A DNA stretch of 64,000 nt, taken from positions 1,976,001 to 2,040,000 of the forward strand of contig JALDNG010000004.1 of NCBI GenBank assembly GCA_024349245.1, in the 5' to 3' direction. Below, piece after piece: positions 55,901 to 64,000 of this stretch (position 1 is the first letter of the stretch; each line of letters begins with the position of its first letter). This stretch comes from Neodontobutis hainanensis. Lineage: Eukaryota > Chordata > Actinopteri > Gobiiformes > Odontobutidae. The translations under genes and the position numbers were made by a program. The notes under the pieces were generated by a model that saw only the letters and a list, made by a program, of their open reading frames with translations, was not told where the DNA came from and searched no databases.

Positions 55901-58900
55901 TAAATATTTAATCTGGAGGCGGCAGTGGCAAAACATGTCATGCCGCCTGCGCCTTTTGTGTCCCGTACGCAGTCGATGGTGGAAGAGCAGCTGGTAAGGA
56001 GCTGTGTTTTGGAGAAGAGACTGGGAGTGTGAAGTGTTGCATGTGAAGTGGGCATTATGAGGATAGAGTATGTCTGTGCTGTTGTTTGGATGTGTGGATT
56101 GTACTTTTGTAGCACTCGAGACAGCTCCTAGTCTTGAAGTTAGGTACCTTTTTGGCATTGTAGCTGTTATCAGAATTATATTGTAGACAAAAAACGAAGT
56201 TAAAGAGAAAAATAACAAGGAACAACCCGGGATTTTAAGTTATTTGTGTGTGTGGTATGTGCTCCACCAGGTGAGCCACTGAAGAACCCTTAAAGGTGTT
56301 TTTGTCTTACTTTCGGACATAGAGGACTTGGGATTTTCAATCCAGACCATGTTATCAATGGGATTATAACAGATTTCTTACAAAAACATTGCTTAGTTTT
56401 TGTATTTTCAAAAGTTAAAAATTAAAATTTACATCTTCTTTTCCTCCTCCACAATGTGTTCACAAAGTAGCCGGTACGACTTTGATGAGATTGGACTTGA
56501 AGTTTGCATTAAAGAACAGTTTCTTTAGATCTCTTACTTTGGTTTTGGTGTAGAACTTGAGTTCACCTTGTCTTTATTTGGGTAGTTGCTTTTGGACCAC
56601 TCTGGTCTTGTATAGTGGTCCTGACTGCGGTAGTAGACGGCTGCCGGAGATAAGGGATTATAAAGTAACAGCAGCAGCCCAGACAATGCAGGCTGAAGGT
56701 GTTTTGATCAGAGAAAAGAGAGATGGAGATAATAAAAAAAAGTCCTCATCTGAGCAGCAAAGTAGTGGGACGGCTCGACAGGGAGGAACAGACCCAGGCA
56801 GATAAAAACAGCCTGGATTGAGAAGACAGGGCCACGTTTTTTTTGGCTGAACACTGGTAATCACAGATGGATTCCTTTCTTTTTAACGCTGACTTTTATC
56901 TCCTCTCTTCTTTGTTCTCCATTATTTCGACAGATATGTGTCACAAAGATGTCCACACGCAGCTGCCAGGGAACAGACTCGGTCATCAAGCCCCTGGACA
57001 CCATCCCTGAAGACAAGAAGGTGAGAGTTCAGCGCACGCAGAGCGGCTTCGACCCCTTCGAGAAGCCCACCAGTCAGGTCAAGAGGGTCCACTCGGAGAA
57101 CAATGCCTGCATCAACGCCAAGAGCTCATCCTCCGGCAAGGAGTCTCCCAAACTGCGCAGGCACTCCAGCCCCAGCTCTGTAAGTGAACGCACCCTCGCA
57201 GTAGACTAATGAACCATAGTCATACACTGCAGTCGTCTGAAGGGTTAGCGCTGTTAGGATTGGACTATAACAAAGATTATGTGTGTAGCATCAAGTGGGT
57301 TTAATCTGTAAATCATAAACCAGATTTTTAAAGACTATCCTTTTAAATTGAGTCACTTTGGGCATAAATGGGACAGCATTTAAAAAAAAATCATTACATA
57401 TTTACTGTGTGCGTTGTCATATATGCACAAAAACAAGAACATATATTAACGATACTGCATTGTGTTTATTTATGAAAATGTTCCACTTTGTTGATCTCAT
57501 ATTGCACTGAGGTAAAAAGAGCTTGTCAGGGGTGTATATGATGCATTATGTAAGCTTTTTTACATGAACATCATTTTCTTGCTGTGTCGCTGGTTAAGTC
57601 TGAATCAAGGATGACTTAAATTTCCACCAGTGTGAACGTCAAAGGCAGCATAAAAGTGTCTTTTGGCTAAGGCTTCAGTCTTACTTATTGTCCAACTTCA
57701 GCAGGACATCAATATTTAGTCATTGCTCAAAGCTGGTCAATGTGGACTATAATCAACCAAGGCCTGTGCTACAAAGGTGCGCTTAGATATAACTTACAAA
57801 CACAAAACAGAAGATAATAATGATAAAATACACAAGTAAGATTATAATTTTACTGACCATTCCGTCTCAGTTGCTTCAATGTGACATTGATGAATTTTAT
57901 AAAAAGCATAACTTACATTTATTCCAAGTCAAGAAGGTTGTAGGAGTAATACATTGTAGTTAAGGTATTGTGTAAAAAAACAAATCTTTTCATTAAGCTC
58001 ATGAAAGAGAAAACATAGTCCAACTCATTCAAATTTCAGTAATCCATTTCTTTTTAGATTTCCTTTAAATTAATCGGGAAAAGTATGAGACAAGGTTAGG
58101 AAACAGAGTGAGAAGAATCTAAATCAAGCCCAAGTTATTTCATTGAGGCAATTACAAGTAGATACTCAAATATGTATTTTTTTTAAATCACCAATGTGCA
58201 CAAATGGATATACATTTGAACTTATACTTATCACAACAGGACAGATCCCAATATATTAAAATGTGATTGCAAGACTACATTTTAAATTTGCCCAGGCCAC
58301 GATTATAAACCCGTGTCTAGGTTAATAATATGTTATTGCGAAGCCAGTTACATAACATTTCATTACCATATTTAATATCTTTCAATAAAGTTGCCTTATA
58401 TAATAAAGATCTTGCCACAGATGGGTTGCAAAAAAAAAAAAGAAAGAGTCAGCTGAAGATGAACAGTATTCAGTGCCAGTCATTTCTGTTTGGTTTGAGA
58501 AACACTGAGTGAATTGTATCAAGAATTGTGCCCACGTTTCCATAGAAACACAGCTTGTCGCTCTGTCGTGCTCCACGTTCTTTTTTTTTTTAAATAATTT
58601 TCTGCTGCTTTGTAATTAGTCAAGTCTTTTCAATAAAGTTAACCCCCCATCTTTTTCTTAATTTAAAAAGGGAAACATTTTTACATCAAGTCACCAATTA
58701 CCTCCTGTATATCTCAGGTGATTTGTTTGGCAGGCAGGCTATTTTCCCTTTCTTCACCAGTGTTCACTTAATTGACGGCTTTAGACAAACAACATGATTT
58801 CCTTAATGACCCAAATGAGATTTTCAGGTTTTATGCATGCTCACTTTCTTTTTAAATTTATCGCCAAATGTGAAATGTCTAATTGTTGTGTGCACAAACA

Positions 58901-61012
58901 CGATGTATTATGAAGTCTGACTGATTTCTTGCCAACATCACTGCAAGATGTTAATGAACTGTTTCAAACGTGATAAAAGTCTATTTTTACTAGCCCCAAA
59001 TACAATAATACAATAAAGACACTTTTACCTATTGAAGTAAATTGCAGTGGAGAAGCTCATTGTTAGAGATTGTCCGTAGAAAACAACCTTTAATCAGTTT
59101 GGCTATTGAAAAAATATTTTATAATTTTTAATGATTGCAAATTGTTCTGGTCTTGGTGGATTACAGTTGAAGAGTTGGTGGATTTCCAGGGGGCAGAATA
59201 AACTGGGAGAAAAGTGGATATACCGTACATACAACCAAACAACGCGTCAGAGTTATAGTATTTGAAGCATTCAGTGATCCCGGATATCATCAAGGAGGCC
59301 AGCAGCTTTCTACATCAGAGGCTCGTGCCACAGACGGAGCTGGGCTTCCTGTTTGATCCCAGGGGCACGTTAATTTGTTTAGAGAGGAGCCTGAAATGCA
59401 GAGTTTATCGGTGCTCAGGGTGTAGTCAGAAAACAAGAGCAGGGCTGGAAACAACCTCTATATATTCTACATCTCACCAAAGGGACATTAACAAAATGCA
59501 CAAATCCTGTCTAATTTTGGTAAAGGTACCACTTTACAATAAAGTCCCATTATAAAGGGTTTAGAACAGAGTTATTAATATACAGTAACAGAAAAACAGT
59601 AACAGAAAAATCTTTATTATTGAAGGTTACATATATTTATTTGTCTTCACTGTAGTATGTTTTAAACGCTTATTAATGACTTACACTCTTTACCCCATTA
59701 AAAAAAAAAAAGAAAAATGAATGAAATCTACAATCTTTCATTAATCTTTTTTAAACAGTTATTGTAAAGTGGTACCAGTTTTAAATTCCGTGGGTCAGAT
59801 TCTACTAAATCCATTGCAAATAGTATTCATAGTGTATTAATTGCAACTTTTCCTGACATAGCGACTCTATTACTGCTATAGGTTATTAAAAAAAAAAAAC
59901 ATTCCAATATACCTCATCCTTAACTGCTCAGGGAAACTTTCCATAAAGTTTGCTCTTTTCATCCCGACTGGTGATGAAGACATCGAGCGGTGGCTTCATT
60001 TCCTCTGAGCTGTCGTGATTGCCTCTTCTTCTGTGGAGCGCCGCTACAAGTTATGAGCCCATGATTAAATGCAAAAGTAGTCTTCGGAGTTTCTTCCTTG
60101 GAGATTCAGTGAAATTCTCCATCTGCTTTTTCACCGGTGTTCCACCTCCCAGACGATGCATTCGAAAGCTTTCGAATTTTAATATAACTTGTAGACTTTG
60201 TAATGTCTTCTGTGAAAACCCTGAGAGACATTTTCTTTTTTATCTACATATCTGAATTTACCTTTTTTTTTGTAATATTACTTTTCATAATGTCTTGCTT
60301 TTCAGCCAACAAGCCCAAAGTTTGGAAAGGCAGACTCCTATGAAAAGCTGGAGAAACTGGGAGAAGGTTCATACGCCACAGTTTACAAAGGGAAAAGCAA
60401 GTAAGTGGTTTTCAGTCACAGTCTAATCCTGTCACTCCTCTTCATGGGCACGCATGCAGACACTGACTATTCCCTTTAATTTCACCAGAGAAGCCAGCTC
60501 TAGGAATATAATAAATGTAATAGCAACATCATGTAAACATAAATAATCACCATCTACATAATGTCAGCTCTGTGTTTCTGTTCAGTGATTTTATAGTTAT
60601 AGTCTACTTTTAACAGCTTGGATCTTGACTCCCACATTGTGTTAAATAAATGCAGTAAAATGAATTCAACACATAGTAAATATCTGAAACAATGTGGACT
60701 GTAATCTTCTTTAATGATGTTATTTCAGCAACAGCAATGATTGGTGAGCCTCGCTCACTTAGTAATCCCACTGCCTTGTCGCCGAGTCTCACTCCAATGC
60801 GACTCAATTACATTTTTTGCCACAGACATCACTGTTTTCCAGCATCAGTGGATTTAATAGAAACTTCTTTTATGTTGCTTCAGATCAGCATACACTGTTT
60901 GTACTTAGTCTCTGCTCTGTACTGTACTTCAGGGTGAATGGGAAACTGGTGGCTCTGAAGGTGATTCGTCTGCAAGAAGAAGAAGGAACGCCTTTTACAG
61001 CCATAAGGGAAG
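7833..61012 (+). CDS. cdk14: Cyclin-dependent kinase 14 (PFTAIRE kinase), exons 1-5, 3' part beyond window
   Basis: Splicing 7833-7926, 13459-13490, 56934-57179, 60306-60400 and 60933-61012 gives 547 nt in one frame (182 residues plus one base). The protein starts MCDLMPASQPVEKIGKMKKL and has the Ser/Pro-rich N-terminal extension known from CDK14, then the kinase domain from about Tyr136. It shows a Gly-rich loop GEGSYATVYKG (143-153), the ATP-anchoring Lys165 in VALKVIRL, and the PFTAIRE cyclin-binding helix (176-182) that names the family. Human CDK14 is about 469 residues, so roughly 285 residues, including the HRD and DFG motifs, must lie right of 64000. CDK14 is activated by cyclin Y at the plasma membrane and phosphorylates LRP6 to prime Wnt signalling at G2/M; this is family knowledge. 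The numbering runs one residue ahead of human because of a small change near residues 5-8. Confidence 0.97.
10190..10620. repeat. Degenerate 'accaggacta'-type interspersed repeat
   Basis: The stretch holds many diverged aaaccaggactaaa-like units. A motif near 10219-10256 (aatggtcc...tggcactgtggggtgcacc) recurs in altered form near 10540-10575 (aatggtcc...tgctgctgggtgcaca). Similar units in the opposite orientation (tcctggtttagt) occur at 15030-15125 and 16990-17130. It looks like an old transposon remnant with internal duplication; I cannot assign a family. Confidence 0.4.
12785..12843. repeat. 11-bp inverted repeat
   Basis: gtcaaccactt (12785-12795) is the exact reverse complement of aagtggttgac (12833-12843), with a 37-nt spacer that contains a third aagtggt copy. 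It may be a transposon end or chance. Confidence 0.5.
13459..13490 (+). CDS. cdk14: cdk14 coding exon 2 (32-nt small exon)
   Basis: The acceptor ttcttctctccacag ends at 13458 and the donor gag|gtaggc starts at 13491. The exon completes an Ala codon and encodes FKKDDSGFDE, which matches the KKDD..FDE segment of CDK14. It ends in phase 0. It is only 32 nt long and sits between introns of 5.5 and 43 kb. Skipping it would shift the frame and meet a TGA inside exon 3, so it should be constitutive in full-length transcripts. Confidence 0.93.
13545..13569 (+). other. Small hairpin just downstream of cdk14 exon 2 donor
   Basis: caagtgttt (13545-13553) pairs perfectly with aaacacttg (13561-13569) across a 7-nt loop, starting 54 nt after the exon 2 donor. 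It could influence recognition of the small exon, but a 9-bp stem may be chance. Confidence 0.4.
15010..15130. repeat. Degenerate 'tcctggtttagt' repeat fragment
   Basis: It carries several diverged tcctggtttagt and tcctggttt units, the reverse complement of the units at 10190-10620. It is probably a remnant of the same family. Confidence 0.35.
15183..15210. repeat. Perfect 28-nt palindrome
   Basis: The sequence reads the same on both strands with no spacer: caccaatattttct in the left half, centred on ctag, and its exact complement in the right half. It can extrude as a cruciform. No repeat boundary is obvious around it. Confidence 0.85.
16600..16747 (-). mobile_element. tRNA-derived SINE (minus strand)
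   Basis: Read on the minus strand, the element opens with gggcagcagtagctcagtgg, an RNA polymerase III A box from a tRNA, then ggttcgatccc, a B box, then the tgtgtccttgggcaagacac block shared by many fish tRNA SINEs. It ends in an A-rich stretch near 16605. A 5-bp microsatellite (attat) abuts its 5' end. It resembles V-SINE-like fish elements, but the exact family is not determined. It is inactive in appearance and short. Confidence 0.75.
16748..16770. repeat. (ATTAT)n microsatellite
   Basis: There are about four and a half copies of a 5-nt unit, directly next to the 5' end of the SINE. Confidence 0.8.
16930..17160. repeat. Degenerate 'ctggtttagt' repeat fragment
   Basis: It contains diverged units (ggtttagtaatg, gagtcctgagtg, gtcctggattttc, tctggtttgcc) like those at 15010-15130. 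It is probably an old remnant of the same family. Confidence 0.3.
24488..24590 (+). repeat. 'gggctgcac' fish repeat fragment
   Basis: The order tagggctgcaca, ggaaaa, then a tgttgtgacaataatatgat stretch resembles a widespread fish repeat in which gggctgcacgata is followed by oscillating aatattg units. It is diverged and the class is uncertain. Confidence 0.35.
25700..26353. promoter_or_regulatory. Candidate conserved non-coding block with long antisense open frame
   Basis: The stretch is less AT-rich than its surroundings. The minus strand is open for 206 codons, the longest open frame in the window, but it starts at a GTG and I recognise no protein or splice context. Complex, non-repetitive composition inside a developmental kinase intron is the pattern often seen for conserved enhancers. 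Conservation itself cannot be assessed from one sequence. Confidence 0.3.
27130..27320. promoter_or_regulatory. Candidate enhancer block with homeodomain-like sites
   Basis: The block has several TAAT-core words (cttaatta-like, taatcg, ggattaaa, gctaatg) interleaved with GC-rich complex sequence (gtccccgggggaaac, caatggcgctgtcgg). This is compatible with a developmental enhancer, but the call is by composition only. Confidence 0.25.
30440..30720. promoter_or_regulatory. Candidate enhancer block
   Basis: This is a complex block with a TCF/LEF-like word (atcaaag near 30518), atttaaat, ggctaattaag and taatcag words among CpG-containing sequence (gtcgcgacag). It stands out from the low-complexity flanks. 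There is no coding evidence. Confidence 0.25.
32230..35240. other. Gene-free AT-rich intron segment
   Basis: No exon, RNA gene or clear repeat can be supported here apart from a tRNA-A-box-like fragment at 34898-34924 (minus) that probably derives from a SINE. Confidence 0.5.
34898..34924 (-). repeat. tRNA A-box-like fragment, probable SINE relic
   Basis: On the minus strand the sequence gtgcccctagttcagctggt followed by agagcac matches the 5' half of a tRNA (A box). No B box or acceptor stem follows, so it is not a tRNA gene. Confidence 0.4.
35582..35602. repeat. (GTAAA)n microsatellite
   Basis: There are about four copies of a 5-nt unit. Confidence 0.8.
36380..36392 (-). promoter_or_regulatory. 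CTCF-like motif (minus)
   Basis: On the minus strand the 13-mer ccagcagatggca fits the CTCF core consensus CCASYAGRKGGCR at every position. A single motif match does not show occupancy. Confidence 0.4.
36881..36970 (-). repeat. Dispersed fish repeat fragment, copy 2 (inverted)
   Basis: ggtttgaatcccatcc, then gcctttctgtgtggagtt, then catgttctccctgtgtctg is the familiar end of a dispersed fish repeat (reverse complement of the gagaacatgcaaactccaca-type end). Its last block overlaps in type with the ends of the copies at 2811 and 38301. Confidence 0.65.
37270..37660. promoter_or_regulatory. Candidate enhancer block
   Basis: This is nearly 400 nt of complex, non-repetitive, moderately GC-rich sequence with tttgcat, aattgtaattgg and ccaataaac words. 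It has several open frames on the minus strand, none with gene support. It is a possible conserved element, judged by composition only. Confidence 0.25.
38301..38597 (+). repeat. Dispersed fish repeat, copy 3 (best preserved)
   Basis: The copy starts with an (ATTC)n run, then ttttctaccgcttagtcccg, ggagcctatcccagcagctt, gggtacaccctggac, cgcagggctgac, agagacagacagtgacagac, cattcactctcacattcact, gcatgtctttggacggtggg, and agtacccggagagaaccc, then ends in acacgcggaggacatg. These blocks recur across many teleost genomes. Copies 1 and 2 match parts of it in the opposite orientation. Confidence 0.8.
46200..46367 (+). other. cdk14: Candidate alternative first exon of cdk14 (short isoform)
   Basis: A GC- and purine-rich block (ggggagcggaagagaggg) inside intron 2 runs into two strong donor sites, cag|gtgagc at 46346 and aag|gtaagt at 46368. 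The sequence upstream (45990-46200) is C-rich and relatively CpG-rich for the intron. A transcript starting here and splicing to exon 3 at 56934 would place the first good in-frame ATG at 56949, the same Met as a short human isoform. There is no transcript evidence, so this is a hypothesis. Confidence 0.25.
47111..47412. repeat. Diverged local direct duplication (period about 208 nt)
   Basis: Two related segments, about 47111-47215 and 47319-47412, share the order of aaaggaaacacagac / gaaggaacacagacc, gccagagctt / gccagaactt, ggatggaaagg, and gcatcaagtgtc / gcatcaggtgtc. On the minus strand both translate to related strings (PFHP..., SVF...). I see no gene in it. It resembles a decayed minisatellite or repeat pair. 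Confidence 0.6.
49306..49380 (+). repeat. 'tttatttaaccaggta' fish repeat, copy A
   Basis: The order tttatttattctatatttaa, ccaggtagatcaattgagaa, then ttacaatgatgacctgg matches a repeat found again at 51060-51135. It is an old dispersed element of unknown class. Confidence 0.55.
51006..51024 (-). promoter_or_regulatory. Strong CTCF-like motif (minus)
   Basis: The minus strand reads gccgccaccagggggcggc, which contains a full match to the CTCF core CCASYAGRKGGCRS. It lies in intron 2 just upstream of a dispersed repeat, in the same orientation as the weaker motif at 36380. Confidence 0.55.
51060..51270 (+). repeat. 'tttatttaagcaggtaaa' repeat, copy B, plus second repeat fragment
   Basis: 51060-51135 holds aacctttatttaagcaggta followed by gagatcaagatctcttttac and gggtgacctg, the better-preserved copy of the element at 49306. 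From about 51205 a stretch with tatagtgctttttaagtacc and gaagtgctttata resembles another common fish repeat built on tatagcgctttt / aaagcgctttaca. Confidence 0.55.
56934..57179 (+). CDS. cdk14: cdk14 coding exon 3 (N-terminal regulatory extension)
   Basis: The acceptor ends ttatttcgacag at 56933 and the donor tct|gtaagt starts at 57180. The exon is 246 nt, exactly 82 codons, from ICVTKMSTRS to RRHSSPSS. It carries RxxS-type motifs (RTQS around 76-79) and R-R-H-S-S-P at 117-122, a mode-I-like 14-3-3 site corresponding to the human Ser119 region. Serine runs and S/T-P sites suggest heavy phosphorylation. An in-frame ATG at 56949 (A at -3) matches the start of the short human isoform, so this exon could hold the start codon for a transcript from an internal promoter. 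It is markedly GC-richer than its introns. Confidence 0.96.
57180..60305 (+). other. cdk14: cdk14 intron 3
   Basis: This 3.1 kb AT-rich intron contains poly-A runs (58430-58441 and 59700-59711) and a terminal-inverted-repeat element at 59525-59776. No other feature is supported. Confidence 0.8.
59525..59776. mobile_element. Small MITE-like element with 18-bp terminal inverted repeats
   Basis: ggtaccactttacaataa (59525-59542) and ttattgtaaagtggtacc (59759-59776) are exact reverse complements 216 nt apart. The AT-rich interior has a short tandem repeat (acagtaacagaaaa twice, near 59583-59610) and no coding sequence. This is the layout of a non-autonomous DNA transposon. The parent superfamily is not clear, and I see no convincing target-site duplication. 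Confidence 0.7.
60306..60400 (+). CDS. cdk14: cdk14 coding exon 4 (start of kinase domain, Gly-rich loop)
   Basis: The acceptor cttttcag ends at 60305 and the donor gcaa|gtaagt starts at 60401. The exon encodes PTSPKFGKADSYEKLEKL, then the P-loop GEGSYATVYKG and KSK, with the last Lys codon split 2+1. The SPxxPTSPKFG linker just before the kinase domain continues the S/T-P-rich region of exon 3. Confidence 0.96.
60401..60932 (+). other. cdk14: cdk14 intron 4
   Basis: This is a short (532 nt) intron separating the Gly-rich-loop exon from the PFTAIRE exon. Nothing else is seen in it. Confidence 0.9.
60933..61012 (+). CDS. cdk14: cdk14 coding exon 5 (VALK lysine and PFTAIRE helix)
   Basis: The acceptor ctgtacttcag ends at 60932 and the donor gaag|gtaaga starts at 61013. 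The exon encodes VNGKLVALKVIRLQEEEGTP, continuing through FTAIRE, and ends on the first base of the next codon (Ala in other CDK14 proteins). It contains the ATP-binding Lys165 and the whole PFTAIRE signature. Failure to splice at this donor would add nine residues before a TGA at 61039-61041. Confidence 0.96.
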
Positions 61013-64000
61013 GTAAGAAGTTCATCGATGAGTATTCCTGAATCATAAATAGTTCATTGCAGAGGGTGGAGTAAACTTGGGCATCTCTAAAATTCATATT
61101 TCTGGGGTGACGTGAATACATGTAGTGATTATGAAGCAGCCCAGGTTTGAAGGCCTTGGATGGATTTGCTTCCTGCCTCCTTCATTTCCTGTCAGCATAT
61201 TGACTTTATAAACAGGCACAAATTGAACAAGAATATCAGCAGATTTAGTACTTATTATTCTTAGATCCTAGAATATGTTATGATTATTAAACCAACACTA
61301 AAAAATAATTCTGTAATATCTGTAATGTCTTAAAGCTATATAAACTACTATGCATGTAATGTACAGTAAATAAACTGAGATGATTTTAGAATATTTTATC
61401 CAGACATACACTTTTTCAGCATGTAAGCTACTTATAAAACGACCAAGTCAAAATGATCTACCCACTACAAAAATGCAAAACATATATTTATTTACAAATA
61501 TATTGAGGATTCTTTATATGTACAATGTATGTTGATGTAGCTTGCATAACCGTATGAGCCAATATTGTCCAACACAACATAATTAACTATGTACATTTTT
61601 TGTCATGATCTGAGTTTACTCTGATGACTTGCACTGAACTGAATCAGCCAGGGATGCATAGTCCGGACAGTAGCTGCTGACAGACGAGGCAAACGCACTT
61701 CGAAAACGTCATTGTGAAAAAAAGTCCTCCTCCCTTTCCTCAACCCTTTCTCAAGTTTAAGGGAAAAGAACGAGGTCTAAAAATTGGAGGTAACTTGCTG
61801 AGGCTTGTTAGTTTTGCTGCACTTAGCGCCGTTGTTTGCACATGCACAGTGACCTTAGCAACCTGCGATCTACCTTTGAGATTGACTGGTAGATCGCGAT
61901 CGTCATATTGAGCACCACTGCTTTGAAGACATTTTGCGTAGTTTAATTGGACCGAGGGCTTCCAAAGAAAGCCTTTGGAAAGAGCAGTTTCAGATGAAGG
62001 TACGCCAGGTGCCAGTAACCATCACAAGATCATTTTATTCAATCGGTTAGTTATACAGTACATGTATTTTTAACAGTAAATGGGCAACCTTAAACACACA
62101 CCACCACTACTGCCACAGTATTGGTCTGAACCGCCCACAGCGGGTGACACAATTTAACTGAGCAAGACGGGTTTCCTAACAAACCCAGTTAATGTTTTGT
62201 CACTCAAAGGATTTTGTCAAACACAATGCAAACAGTGATCTAAGTTTAAATGCTTCCCTGTCTGTAGTCAGTATACAGCTTGTAAATAACACCTTACACT
62301 TATTTTGTTGTTGCTGTCCTGAAATGTCAGCTTTTTAGTTTACTGTTTGAATATAAATAAGTAACACTCTGTGAAACAAGCCTGTGGTGTTTGAATGTAA
62401 ATGAGAGAATGACCTTATGTGTTTGATAAGTGTATGATCCTGGGCCAGTAAAGTGAGAGCAGTCCATGACTTCTGCTGTACACACACACACCGTCCAAAC
62501 TCTCCCTGTGAGCGCATCAGGAAGGCACTTTGAAATTGAACTAATTCAGCAATTACTGGCCAGGAAGCTCCCAGCGCCGTTATGTGAGCTGCATCGAACA
62601 GTGCTGCTGAATAAAGTGATAGATCCAGAGGGGTGTGATTAAACTCCACACAGCGGTACCAGGAATGGGCCGGGTGGTGCAGCGAGGGAGGGGTGGATCT
62701 TCAAACTAGTGACAGCGGCTTTGAGGTACCTGACTGTAGCGCTAACCTCAAGCTTACCGCAGAGTCCCGGCTTTGATCTGCTCATCAAATGTTTTTTAGG
62801 TGCTCACACAAAATGAATGTATGCATCAGGCGTCGACTCTCCGAGGGTCTGTCCGTCAAAGTTCCCCTGTGCCCTTGGAAACAACTTTCTCAGTCACAAT
62901 AAAAGATGTGCTTATTACAATGCGCTCATATTGGGCTCTAATGAAAGTGTTGCGAGTGTTGGCTCACGGTAGACGAAGCAGGTTGTCTGTCAGATGTTTG
63001 TTTGCCTGCTCATTTGTCTCTGTAATTGCTGGTTAAAGCTTTGAGGCTGGTGTGGATAGAATGTAATCACATCTTTGAAAACTTCCCCAAATGCAGTTTT
63101 GCCAAGTTTACTTTAGCGGGTAAGTGCTAACCCTATAAATGACAGTAAGCAAAACCAACTGTTAAAGGCTGGTTTAAAATGACTTTCTTTGATATGAAAT
63201 AGCTCTCAACTGAAGGCATTGAATAAAACCACATTAGGTAGTTTGCATTAAATCGAGGTTTCCACAAGCCAATAAAGTACAACATATTTGATTTTAGAGC
63301 TACGTTATAGTGGGTGTATTATTAAAAAATACTTTGATTACTGCCCAGATATTGCCTCAACATCTGAGGCCGTGAGGACAAACATATTTTTTTTTCAGTA
63401 GTAATCCAAGAAAGTGAAGTTTTTCCTGATGCTAACGATGTCTTAGAAACCTGTCTTAGAGAGGTCTGTGCTTTGACATCCCGAGCCAGTTTGTCGTCTA
63501 TTGGAGCAATCAGCAGACACACCTGGAAGTGATTATCTGCTTCTCCCCAAAGTCTTAGTTTTAAAGACAAAACTGAAAGCTCAAAACAGGAACTATACCG
63601 CTCTGCCATCAATTCCTTGAAACTTAACAGGCTCATGAATCTTCCTTTGCTGTTAATATACTCCCGTGTTTCAACAGAAAATATGCAGTGAGCTCCTAAA
63701 TTTACTAAATCTGTCAAATGTTACACTGGCAGGGCAGATTCAGATGTTTGCATCAGTTTATTCTCACAGTTATTTAATTGTAATCTCCCGATATGAACTG
63801 AAAAACTAAACTAATATATATATATTTATATTTTCACTCCCACAGAACATAGGTTGACCTGTTTCTATGTGGAAGTCATTTCAGGCCAAATGCTGAAGTC
63901 ATGTTCTTAAAGGTCAATTTTGTCAATTTAATTTAATTTAATCATATTTCACAATTTCTCTCTTGTAGCTGTCATATTGTCCAGACCTTGAGCAGCTTGA
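61013..64000 (+). other. cdk14: cdk14 intron 5 (continues beyond window)
   Basis: After exon 5 no further exon with cdk14 similarity (next expected to encode the ASLLKGLKH-type segment) appears before the window ends. The intron includes a GC-richer repeat-like block at 61620-61920 with a 10-bp hairpin, a composition-balanced block at about 62460-62780, and a (TA)n tract near 63815-63830. Confidence 0.8.
61620..61920. repeat. Probable repeat remnant with gatctacc hairpin
   Basis: gcgatctacc (61865-61874) and ggtagatcgc (61888-61897) form an exact 10-bp hairpin. The flanking ttgagcaccactgcttt and ccagggatgcatagtccgg stretches look like a diverged interspersed element. The family is not identified. 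Confidence 0.4.

Larger units (their letters stand above)
13491..56933 (+). other. cdk14: cdk14 intron 2 (43.4 kb)
   Basis: This giant intron fills two thirds of the window. It is AT-rich, with scattered open frames that mostly begin at non-ATG codons and lack splice or homology support. Recognisable contents are a SINE at 16600-16747, dispersed repeat copies at 36881-36970 and 38301-38597, further repeat fragments at 24488-24590, 49306-49380 and 51060-51270, a diverged local duplication at 47111-47412, a palindrome at 15183-15210, two CTCF-like motifs, several composition-balanced blocks that may be enhancers, and a candidate alternative first exon ending near 46345 or 46367. In the stretches between these I see nothing nameable. 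Confidence 0.8.

Noticed and set aside
55757..56218. 153-codon minus-strand open frame upstream of exon 3
   Set aside because: The peptide is Ser/Thr/His-rich without domain character, and no convincing donor or acceptor bounds it.
61013..61041. Alternative C-terminus by reading through the exon 5 donor
   Set aside because: The donor gtaaga is good, and truncation just after PFTAIRE would destroy the kinase. It is most simply intron sequence.

Overview
The window is vertebrate genomic DNA, almost certainly from a teleost fish. It is AT-rich, mostly non-coding, and has GT-AG introns. It also carries remnants of repeats typical of fish: a tRNA-derived SINE, a dispersed family ending in a stereotyped 'bold-line' motif, and a small terminal-inverted-repeat element. 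Many of the longest open frames begin at non-ATG codons or lie in introns, and they do not look like genes.

Layout. (1) Positions 526-4391 hold the last two coding exons and 3' UTR of a plus-strand gene whose C-terminus closely resembles PTTG1IP (PTTG1-binding factor). Its intron contains an inverted copy of the dispersed repeat. A GC-richer open frame with a good splice acceptor lies antisense at 39-381 and may be an unidentified exon or retrocopy. (2) Positions 4392-7240 are a 2.8 kb intergenic spacer with a perfect 25-bp inverted repeat. (3) Positions 7240-7832 are a TATA-less promoter and 5' UTR with two CCAAT boxes, an ETS site and GC-box-like motifs. (4) From 7833 to beyond the right edge runs cdk14 (PFTK1, the PFTAIRE kinase) on the plus strand. 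Five coding exons are visible: 7833-7926, 13459-13490, 56934-57179, 60306-60400 and 60933-61012. Together they encode about 182 residues, from the start Met to the PFTAIRE helix; the rest of the kinase domain lies downstream of 64000.

The introns are 5.5 kb, 43.4 kb, 3.1 kb, 0.5 kb and more than 3 kb. Intron 2 dominates the window. It contains repeats, two sequence matches to the CTCF motif, several composition-balanced blocks that could be conserved enhancers, and a GC-rich block near 46.2 kb with two strong donor sites that could be an alternative first exon for a short isoform starting in exon 3.

The two recognised genes have no obvious functional link. CDK14 is a membrane-associated, cyclin-Y-dependent kinase acting in Wnt/LRP6 signalling at G2/M, and PTTG1IP-family proteins are small type I membrane proteins that bind securin. 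I found no convincing undescribed system. The most unusual items are the 206-codon antisense open block at 25.7-26.4 kb, the perfect inverted repeats, the candidate internal promoter, and the start-stop uORF.
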